From positions 80,576,151 through 80,640,150 of the forward strand of contig NC_133120.1 in NCBI RefSeq assembly GCF_033568475.1: DNA of 64,000 nt, read 5' to 3'. The stretch's first letter is position 1, and each line of letters opens with the position of its first letter. Origin of the DNA: Henckelia pumila (taxonomy: Eukaryota; Streptophyta; Magnoliopsida; Lamiales; Gesneriaceae). Below, one piece after another: positions 1 through 11,647 of this stretch. The notes below the pieces were generated by a model. The model was not told where the DNA came from. It saw only the letters and a program-made list of their open reading frames with translations, and ran no database searches. Position numbers and translations under genes: made by a program.

Positions 1-1242
1 GCTTTGCACTTCACTCGAAGCTTTTGCGAGGGCTCGATCAGATGTGTGTCATCTCCTTCTAAAATCGAAGCTTTTGTTTTCATATTCAACTGTGATCGCG
101 GCAATTACTGAAGAAACTCCAGCTCTCTGTTGGGTTCGCGTGATTTTGCTTGGGTCATGGTATACCAATTTGGCTTATCTTGTTCTTTTCCAGGATAATT
201 TTTTCGAGGTTTTTTCCACTTTGTAATTGCGATTTTGCTCTATTATGCTTCGGTTTCATTGCTGGTTTCCTCCTTTTCCCTGCTTCGGAAGTCAAACCTT
301 TACCGTGTTTAATTACTATTTGAATTTTTGCATTTTAATCATTTTCTGTTTCGGGTTCGTTATTGTTTCCAAGTTTAATTTTTGACTGAATTTGTTGAAA
401 TTTGATCGTATTTTAATAAGTTGCTAATGTAGGTAGATCTCTCGATGTTGCTTGTGAACCCATTGTCGCTCATAGGGGAAAAGGGTTCCCTTTAGAGAGC
501 CCAACCATGTGTAGTTATTCGAGAAATGAAGGTTGTTATGCCATTTTTTTTTAATAGAATGACGTGCATTTATTCATTGTCGTAGGATGCTGTTATGTGT
601 GGTGACTATGAGCTTGAAACTCTTTTGGGGTTCTTTTTTTAAACTCTTTTAGGGTTCTACTTGACTAAAAAATACGAAAATTTTAATAATCTGGGCCCTT
701 ATTTTGTTTACCTTTTTCTGAGATATGTAAGCAATAAGCAATGGTGGATCGAAGTTTTACTGAAGGCTAAAATGGAATTAGCATGGCAATACTATAATGT
801 TTGAATAATTGCACATAACATTCTCAGTGCCTATGTGTGCAGGGGTGAATCCAGTATTTATGTCTGGGGGAGGCGAGATGAGGGGGGAAGGAAATTTGTT
901 GTAAAAAATACTCATAGAATTTATAAGTATTTAATCATAGGAGGAGGGTGGGGGGGTGGGGGGTTGCGGCGATCACCCTTTCTCGGTCCACACTTAGGGT
1001 ATATAAGTTCGTACTGATGATTAATCCTCTACAGAAAGTATCATTGGAAAAATAATGGGGAAAATGAAGTGGCTGTAAAATGACAAATAAAAACAGATTT
1101 TTGTTCGGGTTATCAAAATGAATCTTTTCAGGACTTCCTTTTATTATTTCATTTCTTTCAGCTTTATGCATGTGATTGAAGAAGTCGTAATTTATGACCC
1201 TGCCTCTTTAATTGCTAAGTGGCGTACAATTTATTCATGCAG
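1..1242 (+). other. 5' leader / first intron region of the PHD-BED gene
   Basis: No convincing protein-coding exon is seen before the PHD exon at 1243. The first ~200 bases look like a transcribed leader. An ATG at 157-159 is followed directly by a GT donor-like site, which would place the start codon at the very end of exon 1 and join in frame (phase 0) to the PHD exon. This is a guess, because other upstream exons are possible. Around 837-985 lies a G-rich segment resembling the end of a common plant miniature transposon (a gggtgaatcc-type start and a G-run near 945), but no matching second end was found. Confidence 0.4.
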
Positions 1243-4200
1243 GAGACCACATGTTTGCAATGTGGCTGTAGAGGATTCACCAATGCCTTTGTGTACTGTG
1301 TCAAATGTCTAGATGTTGCCGTGCATCGGTAAGCTGCATATTGCTGAATGCTAAGTATAGCTACCTTATGTCTTATTTTTTGCTTGATCTAATATTTTTA
1401 GTAGCGTGGACAATTGATTTGAAAAATTCTGGTTTTCACTTATCTTTTGGCTCTGATTAAATGAGTCAGTAAACATGAACACGTGTCATGCCAAAGAGCT
1501 TTCTACTTCTCCACACTCAAGAATATCTTGAACTGTAGTTGCTGCTTTCTTTCTTTTTTTTTGAACAAATAGTTGCTGCTTTCTTGATTCTTTATTTCCC
1601 ACTCGCGTCCCCGAGAACTAGAATGACTTGTTATATGGGTTTTTCATGTTTCCATCTGCCATTATCATTTACTGGCAATCATTTTTGATAAAGCAGTATT
1701 CAGCAGACATGTTTTCTCCTTATCTTCCAGGTTTACACTATCAGGGATTTTCTTTTATTTTTTTTATCCTGCTTTTCAGCTACTGTCTAGATGTAATACC
1801 CGGTAACAATGAGTTCATCCATTGGGTTTGTGATGAATGCAAAGATGAAGTTCAAAACAGAAAACCAATGGTTGATTGTGGTACACGTGCTGAACCCGTC
1901 GTCAAGCCCATTTGGATGTGAGAAAAATCAAATCTCATCACACCCAAGTTTTTGAAAAAATGCTTATGTTTTGCTCGAACATGTAGCTTTGATCGCTAAT
2001 TCCTTGCTGACAGGGGAAGTTTCCACATATGGAACAAAAAACTCAGCATGCTTGATGGAGTCGTAGCACACATATCTACCAGAGCGTGCCAAGAAGCGTA
2101 CGAGGAGTCGAGTCAATTTCAACCTGTGCTACACCTGGAAATGCTTCCCAAGTCTGCTGTTTGGCCAAAAAGTTTTGAAATATCAGAACCTAGTTGTGAC
2201 AGTATTGCACTCTTTTTCTTTTCATCGGAGAGAAGGTGTTAGTAATGATTTTTCTCTGTTTTGTTATCTTTCTTTTTTATGTTTTCTACGTTCTAACCGC
2301 ATAGTTTTTTAAATTTCTACATGGAAGTGAACGGGATTTTGATCTTTTTGTTGATGCAATGATGCATAAAGAACTTGCCATGAGAGCCTTTATACAGAAT
2401 GCTGAACTTTTGGTTTTTACTTCGAAGGATCTGCCTTCGCTTTACTGGAGTATGTTTCAGTCATTTTTGTGGCTAAATGTTCATTTTTGCACTTATTTTA
2501 CATATCCGCACTGGGATACTTGTCCTTCATACCTCATCTGCTAAGCCTCCTGGAATAAAACTACTCTGCAGGGTTCCAAGAGAAATATTATCTATGGGGA
2601 GTATTTAGAGGAAAGCACCGCCCGGCACCAAATTCTCATTTATGCAAAGAGGAGTTGGGAAGACACATGATGATGCATGGTGTTGGTGGGTTTAAAATTA
2701 CTGAAACAATGAAGAGTTGTGATGCTCGTAGTCTTCTTGACACCCTGAGAAAAGGTAATAGTTGTGGTTCAAGCACCGGTTGTTGTAATTGTTTAGGAGG
2801 TTTATTGATGCATTGTAGCTTCCTTTTGTACTTTTACTTTTGTGACAGGTGTCTCGCTGGAGGATAAAACGAGAACTCGAATAATTGATAGTTGGGAACA
2901 GGCCAAACCTGTGGATGATTCAAGACAAAAGGCAGAGTGTCATTTCTGTGGTTTTGTGTCTTCAGAAGGAGGGATCTCACATCTCAAGGCACATTTGGGG
3001 GGAGGGGACCTGAAAATTCATGTACCAGGATGCTGTAAGGTGCCACCAGAAGTCAAAAGAATAATAGCTGAATCGGTCTCTGGATGTGCCCAAAACGAGA
3101 AAGCACAGTGCATAAAGAATACTCAAGGTGTGCCTTAAGAGAGAGATGGCTGTATATGTTTAAATTTTGTGGCAGCTTATTAGTTTGAAGTGACTAAAAT
3201 TTTTCTGTGAAAGAGTAGCATTGTGTTACGATTGTCTTTCTGACTTTTGAAGTAACTACCACAGGAAAATCTCGTAAGAGGGGAAGGCCACTAGATGATG
3301 CTTGGGACCACGCCATACCAATGGATGATATAAGGCAGGGCACAAAATGCAAATATTGTAACTTTGTATCTAAACGTGGTGGAATTACTCGTTTAAGAGC
3401 ACATTTGGGTGGAGGTGATCCTACAATGCGAATTAATGGTTGCCCTAACGTGTCACCAGATATCAAAATTTTGATGGAAAAGGAGATGAAAAAATTTATG
3501 GAACGGCCAAAGATTCCATTCCAAGGTAAGGAATCTATAAGTTGGTAAAGATGGTAAAGTTTCCTCTAGAAAGCCTCGTGCATCCACATGGAACAAATAT
3601 CTGGTGGTATTGGGTCTAGGATTTATAAGGTGGAAAGTAGTGCGTACGATTCAAGGGATTCGTGGGATGAAAGTTGCATTCTTGCCATACATAAAATTTA
3701 AATTTCATTTTTGTTATAGTCTAGGCCATCTTTTTCGAATTTCAGTGTCCTGCATTATCTTAGCATTCTTTCTTACTTCGAAAATAGCAGGCACAGCAAA
3801 AGCATCTGGAAGGGGAAGGCCGCTTGATGATGCTTGGGAACATTGTATACCATTGGATAACATAAGGCAAGGTGCAAAATGCAAATACTGTAACTTTGTT
3901 TCAAAACGTGGTGGTATTGCTCGACTGAAGGCACATTTGGGTGGAGGTGATCCTATAATACGGATCAGAGGTTGCCTAAACGTGCCGGCGGAAGTCAAAA
4001 AGTTGATGGCTGAAGGGATCAAGAAACGTATGAAAACACCCAATGGGCAATCTGTTGGAGGAATTTACAAGGTATGACTTGTTTCCATGGTAATACTTTT
4101 GTTAGTTGGTGAGAAAAATCCAAAATTCCTCTTCCGTCTAAATCTTAAGCTTACAGTTTCAGAGAAAGTTACGCATAGAATCTCTAAATCTTATTTTGGT

Positions 4201-4335
4201 CGCATACTCTTTCATTCTTGCACCGCAAAAGTTCATATGCCGATCCATGATACTTTTCATACCAATGTACTTCACAAAAGAACACCTTGATGCATGCTTT
4301 TTTTGCAGGATCCGAAAATATACCAACCTACATAA
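1243..4335 (+). CDS. PHD finger + AIPP2-like domain + three BED-type zinc fingers (5' end not defined)
   Basis: Nine exons join in frame: 1243-1328, 1780-1917, 2014-2235, 2328-2449, 2572-2754, 2849-3127, 3265-3525, 3791-4071, 4309-4335 (about 532 residues; start codon not located). Exons 1-2 encode a Cys4-His-Cys3 finger (CLQC, CVKC, HRYC, CDEC). Exons 3-5 encode the block that follows the finger in plant AIPP2-type proteins (VLHLEMLPKS, VWPKSFE, YWRFQEKYYLWGVFRG). Exons 6-8 each carry one BED-like finger of the hAT-transposase type (GRPLDDAW, CKYC, AHLGGGD, then a Cys). PHD proteins of this kind bind chromatin or partner proteins, and BED fingers bind DNA, so a nuclear chromatin role is inferred. 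The first BED exon has no in-frame ATG before its finger, which argues against a separate gene. The last exon is uncertain: the best splice gives a stop at 4333-4335, while another frame would add ~55 residues to 4478. Confidence 0.72.
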
Positions 4336-4787
4336 AAGAATATTCTCCTCCCCGAACACTACTCCGAAAAGTCGGTCGTCAAAGATCAATTCATGTGAAG
4401 TACTCAGAGTTGCAAAAGATGCCATCTGAAATAAAAGCACCGGAGATTCGGTTAGCTTCAATGCCTTGGCAGGTTTGATGATTCCCACCAATGACACGGA
4501 ACATACGATACTTTCTCGGCGAAAGGGTTAAAAAAAAAGGGATGGCTTTTCATTCTCCCATAATAGAATAGAAGTGTTTCATTTTGTTTGTATATGGAAT
4601 TCTAGTTTTCATTCGTAGCCCTTCCTGTGTGTTTCTGATCCAATACACTCTGTGAGAAGGAAAGAATTAGAATTATGAGCAAACCATGCATCTATATTTG
4701 TCTACGCAATGTTTTGAGGACGAAGGTCTGTTGCATTTTCACGACTGTCATTTCCAATTATTGGTTTATTTATACCTATATATATAT

Positions 4788-5021
4788 TCTATTTTATTAA
4801 AGTTGAGGGGTTGGTATGTTGGTAATTGGTATGACCGTAATTGGTATGACCAACTTTTTATGTCCATTTGATAACTATTTATTTATGAAAATACAACGTT
4901 TATAAAATTAATTTATTTATTTACAGAAAACACTTTCAAAATTGTTCTTTATTTTATTTTTTTTGTTTTGATTTTAAAAAAATTATTGCAAAATCACGCA
5001 ACGCGTGCTCTCGAGTGCTAG
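4788..5021 (+). mobile_element. Small non-autonomous Helitron
   Basis: It starts with TCTATTTTATTAAAG and ends in a short hairpin (CACGC-AAC-GCGTG, near 4996-5008) followed ten bases later by CTAG. This is the Helitron 3' signature, and four other elements in this window share the layout. The base after CTAG is C rather than the expected T, so the exact end is less sure. No coding capacity. Confidence 0.5.
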
Positions 5022-5730
5022 CATTAAGTAAAAAGTTCTTAGAGAAACTGCTTGGTCTTTTGGTATGACCACACAAAATTAATAATAATATCTATTTATT
5101 TATCTATTTTCAAATTTCAAATTATTTTAAAAAAACTAACGGGGCGGAAAATACCTAATAAAAACAACGATGTTTTAAGCCTTTAACTACTTCTTATGGT
5201 TATCATTCTTAACCCAAAAAAAAATTATTTTTTTTAATATAAATTTATTAGATTTTTTTTATTGAAATTAAGTATAATAAAAAAAAATAATTTTTCGTCA
5301 CACACATCGTATGTATGCAAAAACATAAATGCTAGTATATATATTAAAAAAGATGAAATGTTCCGAGAAAAACAATGAGTCATTTATTGAAAATACTAAA
5401 TAATAATTGTATTATTTTATTTAAAAATTATTATTTTTATCAATGTCCACAAGTGTAACACGTGAGAAATATCGACAAAAGACTAAACCCCCCAAAACTC
5501 TTTCGCCCTGTTGTTTTTTCGAGTTAAATTTTGGTTTCAAACTCTATTTCACCCGTGACTGAAAGTTTGACTAAGTAATCATTTAAAAAACGAGCCCAAT
5601 ACATACAAAATTTAAATTTTCCAATCAAATTATCTCGTTATTATAAAAATAAAATCGCAAGCCGGAGACTACGTGACAAGATAAACGCCTGAAATTATAA
5701 GTACCATCTCTCACAAGTCACAAAGACAAA

Positions 5731-5828
5731 TATATATACAGTATAGACACATATATATGTGTGTGTGTGTTAGTGTGTACGTGTATATATATATATATAT
5801 GATATATACGTACACATATATCATATAA
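5731..5828. repeat. TA/TG-rich microsatellite
   Basis: Runs of alternating TA, TG and CA dinucleotides, including an uninterrupted TA stretch near 5783-5800 and a TG stretch near 5758-5770. Partly self-complementary. Confidence 0.7.
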
Positions 5829-6249
5829 GGGCAAAAAAATCTCCTATAACAATTCATCAATTTACTCATGTAACTATGTATGCTCAAAAAATTGAGAAAT
5901 ACAATGCACCAAAAGTATTACAAATGGAGAAATCCCATGCATACATGAAACGTTTGAATGAAAAAAGTTTTCTCCAGTACGAATGAAGTTTCACAAAGCA
6001 GAGGTAATATATATGTACGTCCACGCATATTCTTCCTTTCTTTCTACTGTGCTGAAATTATATCTACGTTTAAAGTTCAAACAAGTAGTGTTGATTGAAA
6101 TGGTCTGAGGTATTTGCAGAAGGAATGTTGATTTGTGGTGAAAATAGAGAGTTGAAGAAGTAGGAATAGTAGTGTAATTCAAACTATTAGTACTCATGTA
6201 ATCAACACTATTATTAGTCCATGTGATCTGGTAAAAAAAAATCAACGGA

Positions 6250-7707
6250 TTAGAATCCGGTAGAGGGGGGAAGAAACTCGCTGGGATCGGCTGAAGGCAG
6301 CGGATTTAGATGGTCTAAAGTATTTGAAGAATGCAAGTTGGTTCCTTGTTGAGAAGTTAGAGATGAACTAGGAGCAGGATTGATGGTATTCAAACCATTC
6401 CAATAGGGTGGAGGGGGGAAGGAATTCGACGGGATCGGCTGAAGGTCATATGCATATGGATTTAGATGGTCTAAAGCATTTGAAGAATGCATGTAATTGG
6501 TTCTTTGTTGTGAAGTTAGAGATGAACTAGGAGGAGGATTGATCGTATTCAAACTATTCCAATAAGGTAGAGGGGGGAAAGAATTCGACGGTATCGGCTG
6601 AAGGTGATATGGATTTAGATGGTCTACAGCATTTGAAGAATGCATGTAATTGGTTCTTTGTTGTGAAGTTAGAGATGAACTAGGAGCAGGATTAATGGTA
6701 TTCAAACTGTTCCAATACGGTGGACTAGGGGGGAAGGAATTCGACGGTATCGGCTGAAGGTGATATGGATTTAGATGGCCTAAAGTATTTGAAGAATGCA
6801 ATATTTGTTGTGAAAACAGAGATGAACTAGGAGAAGGGTTAATAGTACTTAAACTATTCTCCAAGTCACTGTGTAGTATTCCTGCATGGATATCGGAATC
6901 AGGTAAAGAGGGGAAGAAATTTGGTGGGATTTGCGGAAGATTTGGATAAGAAGATTGGGCGAAAGTATTCGAAGAAGGCGAGATGAATAATGATTGTTGT
7001 GAAAGTCTAGGAGTAGGATTATAAGTAGTATTGAAAGTATTGTCCAAGTGAAAATTAAAACTGTCTGTGTCTCTGTGTAGTCCTGGATGGGTGTGACTAG
7101 GTAAAAAGTTAAAATTTGGTGGGATTGGCGGAAGATTTGGATGATAATATTGGCCGAAAGTGTATGGAGAAGGCTGCATATTGATTTGTGGGGAAAACAG
7201 AGTTGAATGACGAGTGGGATTGATAGTACTATTTACTGTATGGGATGGTGTCGTTCTTTGGAGCATTAATCCTCTGATATTGCCATGATATTGAGAACCC
7301 TGTGTTCTTCTTCCTTCGCCGCCGCTGTTTTCTTGAGAATCGGAGGATGAATCAGAATTTGAGGAGGAAGGGCCGGTCAGAGCTTGAACCAGTGGCTTGA
7401 AGTCTTCGGGTTTTACGCGGATTACCTTAGTGCCTTTACGTACTTGGGGGAGGGGTTCTCGGCGGGAGCGTTGAATTTCCTTCGAGCTGGAAGGACCGCC
7501 GGAGGCGGCGGGACTCAGAAGCGGTGGCGGCGGGGTATTGGTGGTGGTTCTTGAGGAGGAGCCCTCGCGGCCGGTCAGAGTTTGTACCGGTGGCGGTGGT
7601 GGCTTTCGGATCTTGCGCGAGTCTTTACTTATTTGGAGGGGTTCTCGGCGGGAGCGTTGAATCTCCTTCTTGGAAGAATCGCCGGACGGGATTTCCGGCT
7701 TGCGCAT
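6250..7707 (-). CDS. VQ-motif protein with duplicated N-terminus and C-terminal tandem repeats
   Basis: One uninterrupted frame of 485 residues, start ATG at 7707; codons further upstream are in frame but lack an ATG. Residues 103-112 form a canonical VQ motif (FKPLVQALTG), the WRKY- and MAPK-associated motif of this plant family of transcription co-regulators. The segment before it (EIQRSRREPL, 15-24) recurs at 77-86, and residues 41-46 (VQTLTG) are a second VQ-like core without the leading Phe, so the N-terminus looks internally duplicated. The C-terminal half has about four copies of a ~45-residue unit (HLNPYHLQPIPSNSFPP, YWNSLNTINP, SSSLTSQQ). Lack of introns fits the family. A nuclear role is inferred from the family; the repeats have no known function. 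Confidence 0.72.
   Translation of the reverse strand: MRKPEIPSGDSSKKEIQRSRREPLQISKDSRKIRKPPPPPVQTLTGREGSSSRTTTNTPPPPLLSPAASGGPSSSKEIQRSRREPLPQVRKGTKVIRVKPEDFKPLVQALTGPSSSNSDSSSDSQENSGGEGRRTQGSQYHGNIRGLMLQRTTPSHTVNSTINPTRHSTLFSPQINMQPSPYTFGQYYHPNLPPIPPNFNFLPSHTHPGLHRDTDSFNFHLDNTFNTTYNPTPRLSQQSLFISPSSNTFAQSSYPNLPQIPPNFFPSLPDSDIHAGILHSDLENSLSTINPSPSSSLFSQQILHSSNTLGHLNPYHLQPIPSNSFPPSPPYWNSLNTINPAPSSSLTSQQRTNYMHSSNAVDHLNPYHLQPIPSNSFPPLPYWNSLNTINPPPSSSLTSQQRTNYMHSSNALDHLNPYAYDLQPIPSNSFPPPPYWNGLNTINPAPSSSLTSQQGTNLHSSNTLDHLNPLPSADPSEFLPPSTGF
6290..6840 (-). repeat. Coding minisatellite, ~135-bp units
   Basis: About four imperfect tandem copies of a 130-140 bp unit inside the VQ gene, each encoding the LNP-LQPIPSNSFPP-YWN-LNTINP-SSSLTSQQ block. 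All spacing changes keep the frame. Copies 2 and 3 are closest to each other, and the first and last are shorter or more diverged. Confidence 0.75.
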
Positions 7708-8477
7708 GATGGCGGCGGTGGCGGTGGCGGTGGTGACGGTGACGGCGGGGTGTAGAATTGGTGACAAAGAAATAGTGTATCGTTTTGGATAAACCAGAAA
7801 GATGAATATTCTTCAATGGGGGTTATAAAAAATGAAATCAAATAACAGAAAACTAAATTTTGGCGGTTCATATGAAGAATTCTGAATTTAAATTTAATTT
7901 AATTTAAATTTAAATACAAAAAAAGTATGATACTTGGTAATATAATTTTAAAATAAATGTAGTCTTTTAAAAAAAGTAATCAATATAATAATATTGAAAT
8001 TAAAAATGTGTACCAAATTGAATTAATAATAATTGATTTAAAAACAATTTATGTTCAAGATAAAATAATTTTTTTAGACGGATCAGATTATACACTAATT
8101 AAACAATTCAAATGATCCATGTAATATATCAATAATTTATATACCAAAATAATTTGTCCCGCTTTAAATAAATGGCTCATACTTATATGCACGTGTCTGT
8201 AGAACATTTTTATCGTTGTGAAGCATTCCAAAATGAGTTACTATATGAATAACAAAATTTGTATACTAAATTTTATAACACAAAATATTCAATACAATAA
8301 TTTAATTTATCAAAATCTCGCGATAAATTAAATACAAAATTTCACGATAAAATAGCAAAATCTCACGATATAATTATTATAAATATCGTTGTACACAATA
8401 TTTATTGTATCTCTAACATTTTTCTTCCAAAATATAGGGAGTTTTTGGTAGGCAATTATCTAATATTTAAAGCAATT
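7708..8477. other. Intergenic, promoter side of the VQ gene
   Basis: AT-rich sequence upstream of the - strand VQ gene. A TATAA-like stretch lies near 7823-7830 on the - strand. Nothing else recognised before the inverted repeat begins. Confidence 0.5.
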
Positions 8478-8617
8478 CATTAATCAATTAAAAAAATCAT
8501 TCATTAATTAAATAAATAAATAAATACAGCATTTAAATCGATGTAACGGATCCAAAATGCTGGGCTACAAATGTCGGCCTGATTCTGTGGCCCAAAATAA
8601 TCGAATCGCTCCCCCAA

Positions 8618-8658
8618 ATCCCACATTTATAAAACAACGAGCTTATGTTTTTTATATA
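8618..8658 (+). promoter_or_regulatory. U6 promoter (USE and TATA), copy 1
   Basis: The upstream sequence element ATCCCACATTT (8618-8628; plant consensus RTCCCACATCG) and a TATATA box (8653-8658) lie about 24 bp apart, with the TATA about 29 bp before the U6 start. This short spacing is the plant RNA polymerase III arrangement rather than the Pol II one. Confidence 0.8.
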
Positions 8659-8681
8659 CTGTTTGCTCCACCCAACGGTTT

Positions 8682-8783
8682 GCTCCTTCGGGGACATCCG
8701 ATAAAATTGAAATGATACAGAGAAGATTGGCATGGCCCTTGTGCAAGGATGACACGCATAAATTGAGAAATGGTCCAAATTTT
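8682..8783 (+). ncRNA. U6: U6 snRNA copy 1 (diverged, probably decaying)
   Basis: Full-length U6-like sequence (102 nt) ending in a T run that would terminate Pol III. Against the plant U6 sequence as I know it, about eight positions differ, most of them C-to-T or G-to-A. The invariant ACAGAGA box is present (8716-8722). The changes include the 5' stem-loop and the region after ACAGAGA, so function in the spliceosome is doubtful although the promoter looks intact. Its left-arm position next to the Gypsy insertion suggests methylation-driven decay (inference). Confidence 0.85.
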
Positions 8784-8980
8784 TTTTTGGTTTTATTTTT
8801 GCATCTTGTTTATTCAGTGCGATTTCTAATGCCATGGACGATGTGTTATTTATAGGGGTGTTCAAATTTCAGATAAAATCGAAAAAATCGTAAATCCAAA
8901 CAGGAAAAAATCAAATATCGAACCGAACCGAAAATCGTATTTTGTAATTCGGATATAAATCTTAGAATCGAAGTTTATTT

Positions 8981-11628
8981 TGTAACACCCGGTATTTTTA
9001 AATACGTAAATCTGCCTGCATAATTAGGATACTTAATTATTTAAATTTATGATTTATGGGTTAAATAATTATGTGAATTATTTGTGCATGGTTTAATTTA
9101 TTTTTAAGCATTTAACCCATAATTAGTAATTTTTATGATTTTTTTTAGTATTTTAATTATTTGATCGCGTAGACGGGACCGTGGACGGACGAGATGACAA
9201 CTTTCGAGCCAAATTATTTTATGAGCCTTTTTGGAGCCTTAAAATATTATTTTGAGTTTTATTATCTCAAAATTTTAAGTATTTAATTTTATATAATTTT
9301 AGGAGTCCTTTTTATTCAAAATTAGCCAAAATATTGACTTTTTACTATTTTTAAAAATTCCCTACTCTAATATTTCGGGATTTAACTTTCCCATCAGATT
9401 ATTTTTATTATTAGGAATTTTTAAATAAATGTTTTATGGTATATTATAATTCTAAATAAGCTATTATCCTATTTAAATTCTAATTAACCCAAAAGTCTAA
9501 CCTAATCTACCCAAACTCACGTCTCTAAGCTCCTAGCCGCCTCCCTCCCCTCCATTCTCCATCTTCACCTTATTCCATCAGCCAAGGAGGTTCCATAGTC
9601 GATTCCCTCAAGCTTTTGGTTGGTTGTTCGTCTCCCCGTCGTCCCGGAATCGTTATCTACGCCTTCGTCTTTCCTTCTACGGTGCAAGGCATGATTTCTT
9701 CTTGAATTTTCGTACCATCTCAGTTATATTAATATGCGTATGGTGTATGTATTAAATTCTTAAATAAATTTCAGAAAAATATGTTTACCTCTCGGTTGCA
9801 CACACATAGCGCCTTGTTTTTCATTGACATACACACGTTTTCATGGTTATGGACGGCTAGGGTGCTGGTCAGGGGTTCCTAGGTGGAGGAAGGGTGGTTT
9901 GGGCTCGAGTGGCTCGAGTGGTTCGAGCCAAACGAGCCCAAGTTTTGAGCTAGTGCAGTCGGCGGCCATGGTTCGACGCAGGTAAGGGTTTCGTGTTCAG
10001 GGGCTTCGGGTTCGTGGTTCCTGGCTGCATGGGGGCTGGGGCCTGGTTAGGTTAGGTCCGCCCGGACGTGGACTACGTCCGGGCGGCGGCGCTCCGGCCA
10101 GGGGCGGCCGGAGCCGGCCGGCAGCAGGCCAAGAGGGCCTGCTGCTCACGGCCGAGAGGCAAAGGGAGAGGGGGATCGGGTTGGGCTAGGTTAGGGGTCT
10201 GGGTCGGGTCTGAGTGGTCCGGGTCGGGTCGGTTAGGTAGTGGGTCGGGTTAGTGAGTCCGGGTCCGAGTTTGGTGGGCCGGGCTCGAGTATTTTATTTT
10301 TAAAGTATTTTACAAATTTATGTGTTTTTGGGTCAAATAAATTGAAATAAAATTATTTGGACTCCCAAATAATTTTATTTGGACTTTTAAAATTTTAATT
10401 AAGTTAGTCCATTTATTTTATGGGCTTTTGGGCCCATAAAAGTTAATGGGCCAGTCTTTGGGTTTTTGGGCCCAATGGGCCAGTTTAAGTGTTATTGGGC
10501 TTAGTGTAATTTTAATGGGCTTTATTAATTTAATTGGGCTTAGAATAATTATTTGGGCTTAAAGTTTGAAATAATGGGCTTAAGTATGTTAATGGGCCAG
10601 ATTTAAGTTAATGGGCTTGTGTGTAGGGCCAGCAGTCCAGGACCATCCATGAGAAAATTTGCATGTGTCCTGAATATATATTTAATTATTTATATGCATT
10701 TAAGTTATTTTAATATTTATATGTTAGTAAGAAATTAAATTAAATATATATGATGGACACACATTTTATTCAAGTACATGCATTCATGAAATAATATTTT
10801 ATGCATGATTTAATGTTTAAGTTGAGCAATAAAAATATTTTATGTTGGAAGTTGAAGTAGTGTGACAATTTAAGGGGGATTCATCCCCATATGATTGAAG
10901 GGCAGTTTACTGCCAATTTAAGAGGTGATTCGTCACCGGCCACGTACGTAGGTTTCCACGCTGATCAGTATTTAATGTATGATTTAAGGTTACACTACGG
11001 ATACAACCATGCTATGTTAGAAAATAAATTGCTCAATATTGTTATGTATTATGTTATGTATTATGTTTATTTAAGTAAGTTATGTTATGTAATTTTTAAG
11101 CATGCTCATTCATGTATATATGTATGTATTAGTATTAAATTGGTTTAAATTATTTTAAACCCTTGTTATGTTAGCATGTTGGGCCTCTAGGCTCACTACA
11201 CTGGTATGGTGCAGGTGAGTACGTTGAGGATGACATTGTACCCACCGGAGGCGAGGACGTATGAGCATGCATGCAGTGGCCCCGTGACCGTGAAATATTC
11301 TGAGTCGCTATGCATGTTATTGTTCTTGTCAGCATGATACATTTTTATTATTTTCAGTGATTGAGGGTCTAGAATATTTATTTAATATTTTCAGTGCATG
11401 CAAACTTTTATTTACTTATGCAGTATATTTTTAATTAATGTTTGACTCAGATATTTATTATATTTTTAAGAATGCATTTTTATTTAATTATTTAATTGTT
11501 TATTCATTTTAAATATTTTTATTCTGTGCATATATGTATGGGCATATATGTACATATTTTATTTAGTAAGTAAAAAAAAAAAAAAAAATTTCCGCATATT
11601 TATTTATTATAGAGTTAGGGTCGTTTCA
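8981..11628 (+). repeat. 5' LTR of the Gypsy element
   Basis: Starts TGTAACACCC and ends GGTCGTTTCA. It contains a GC-rich block (about 10060-10160), a series of tgggctt/tgggcc motifs (10430-10630) and an A run (11573-11588). Nearly identical to 16500-19145. Confidence 0.95.
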
Positions 11629-11629
11629 G

Positions 11630-11647
11630 TTGGTATCAAAGCACGGT
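11630..11647 (+). other. Primer-binding site
   Basis: TTGGTATCAAAGCACGG directly follows the 5' LTR. It resembles the TGGTATCAGAGC site complementary to the 3' end of initiator methionine tRNA used by many plant LTR elements. Confidence 0.75.

Larger units (their letters stand above)
4336..6249. other. Intergenic, AT-rich
   Basis: No gene seen. It holds the 3' end of the preceding gene, a small Helitron-like element (4788-5021), A/T runs around 5210-5290 and a TA/TG microsatellite (about 5731-5828). The 3' ends of the flanking + and - genes point towards each other here. Confidence 0.6.

Noticed and set aside
2849-4335. BED part as a separate downstream gene
   Set aside because: The first BED exon has no ATG before its finger and joins the upstream exon in frame by strong splice sites. 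One gene is simpler, though not proven.
6290-6840. Regular repeats as a CRISPR array
   Set aside because: Repeats are coding, imperfect, contiguous without spacers, and in a plant nuclear gene.
10068-10253. GC-rich open frame within the 5' LTR
   Set aside because: Lies entirely in LTR sequence that recurs in the 3' LTR. It shows no protein family features and looks like a by-product of the GC-rich block.
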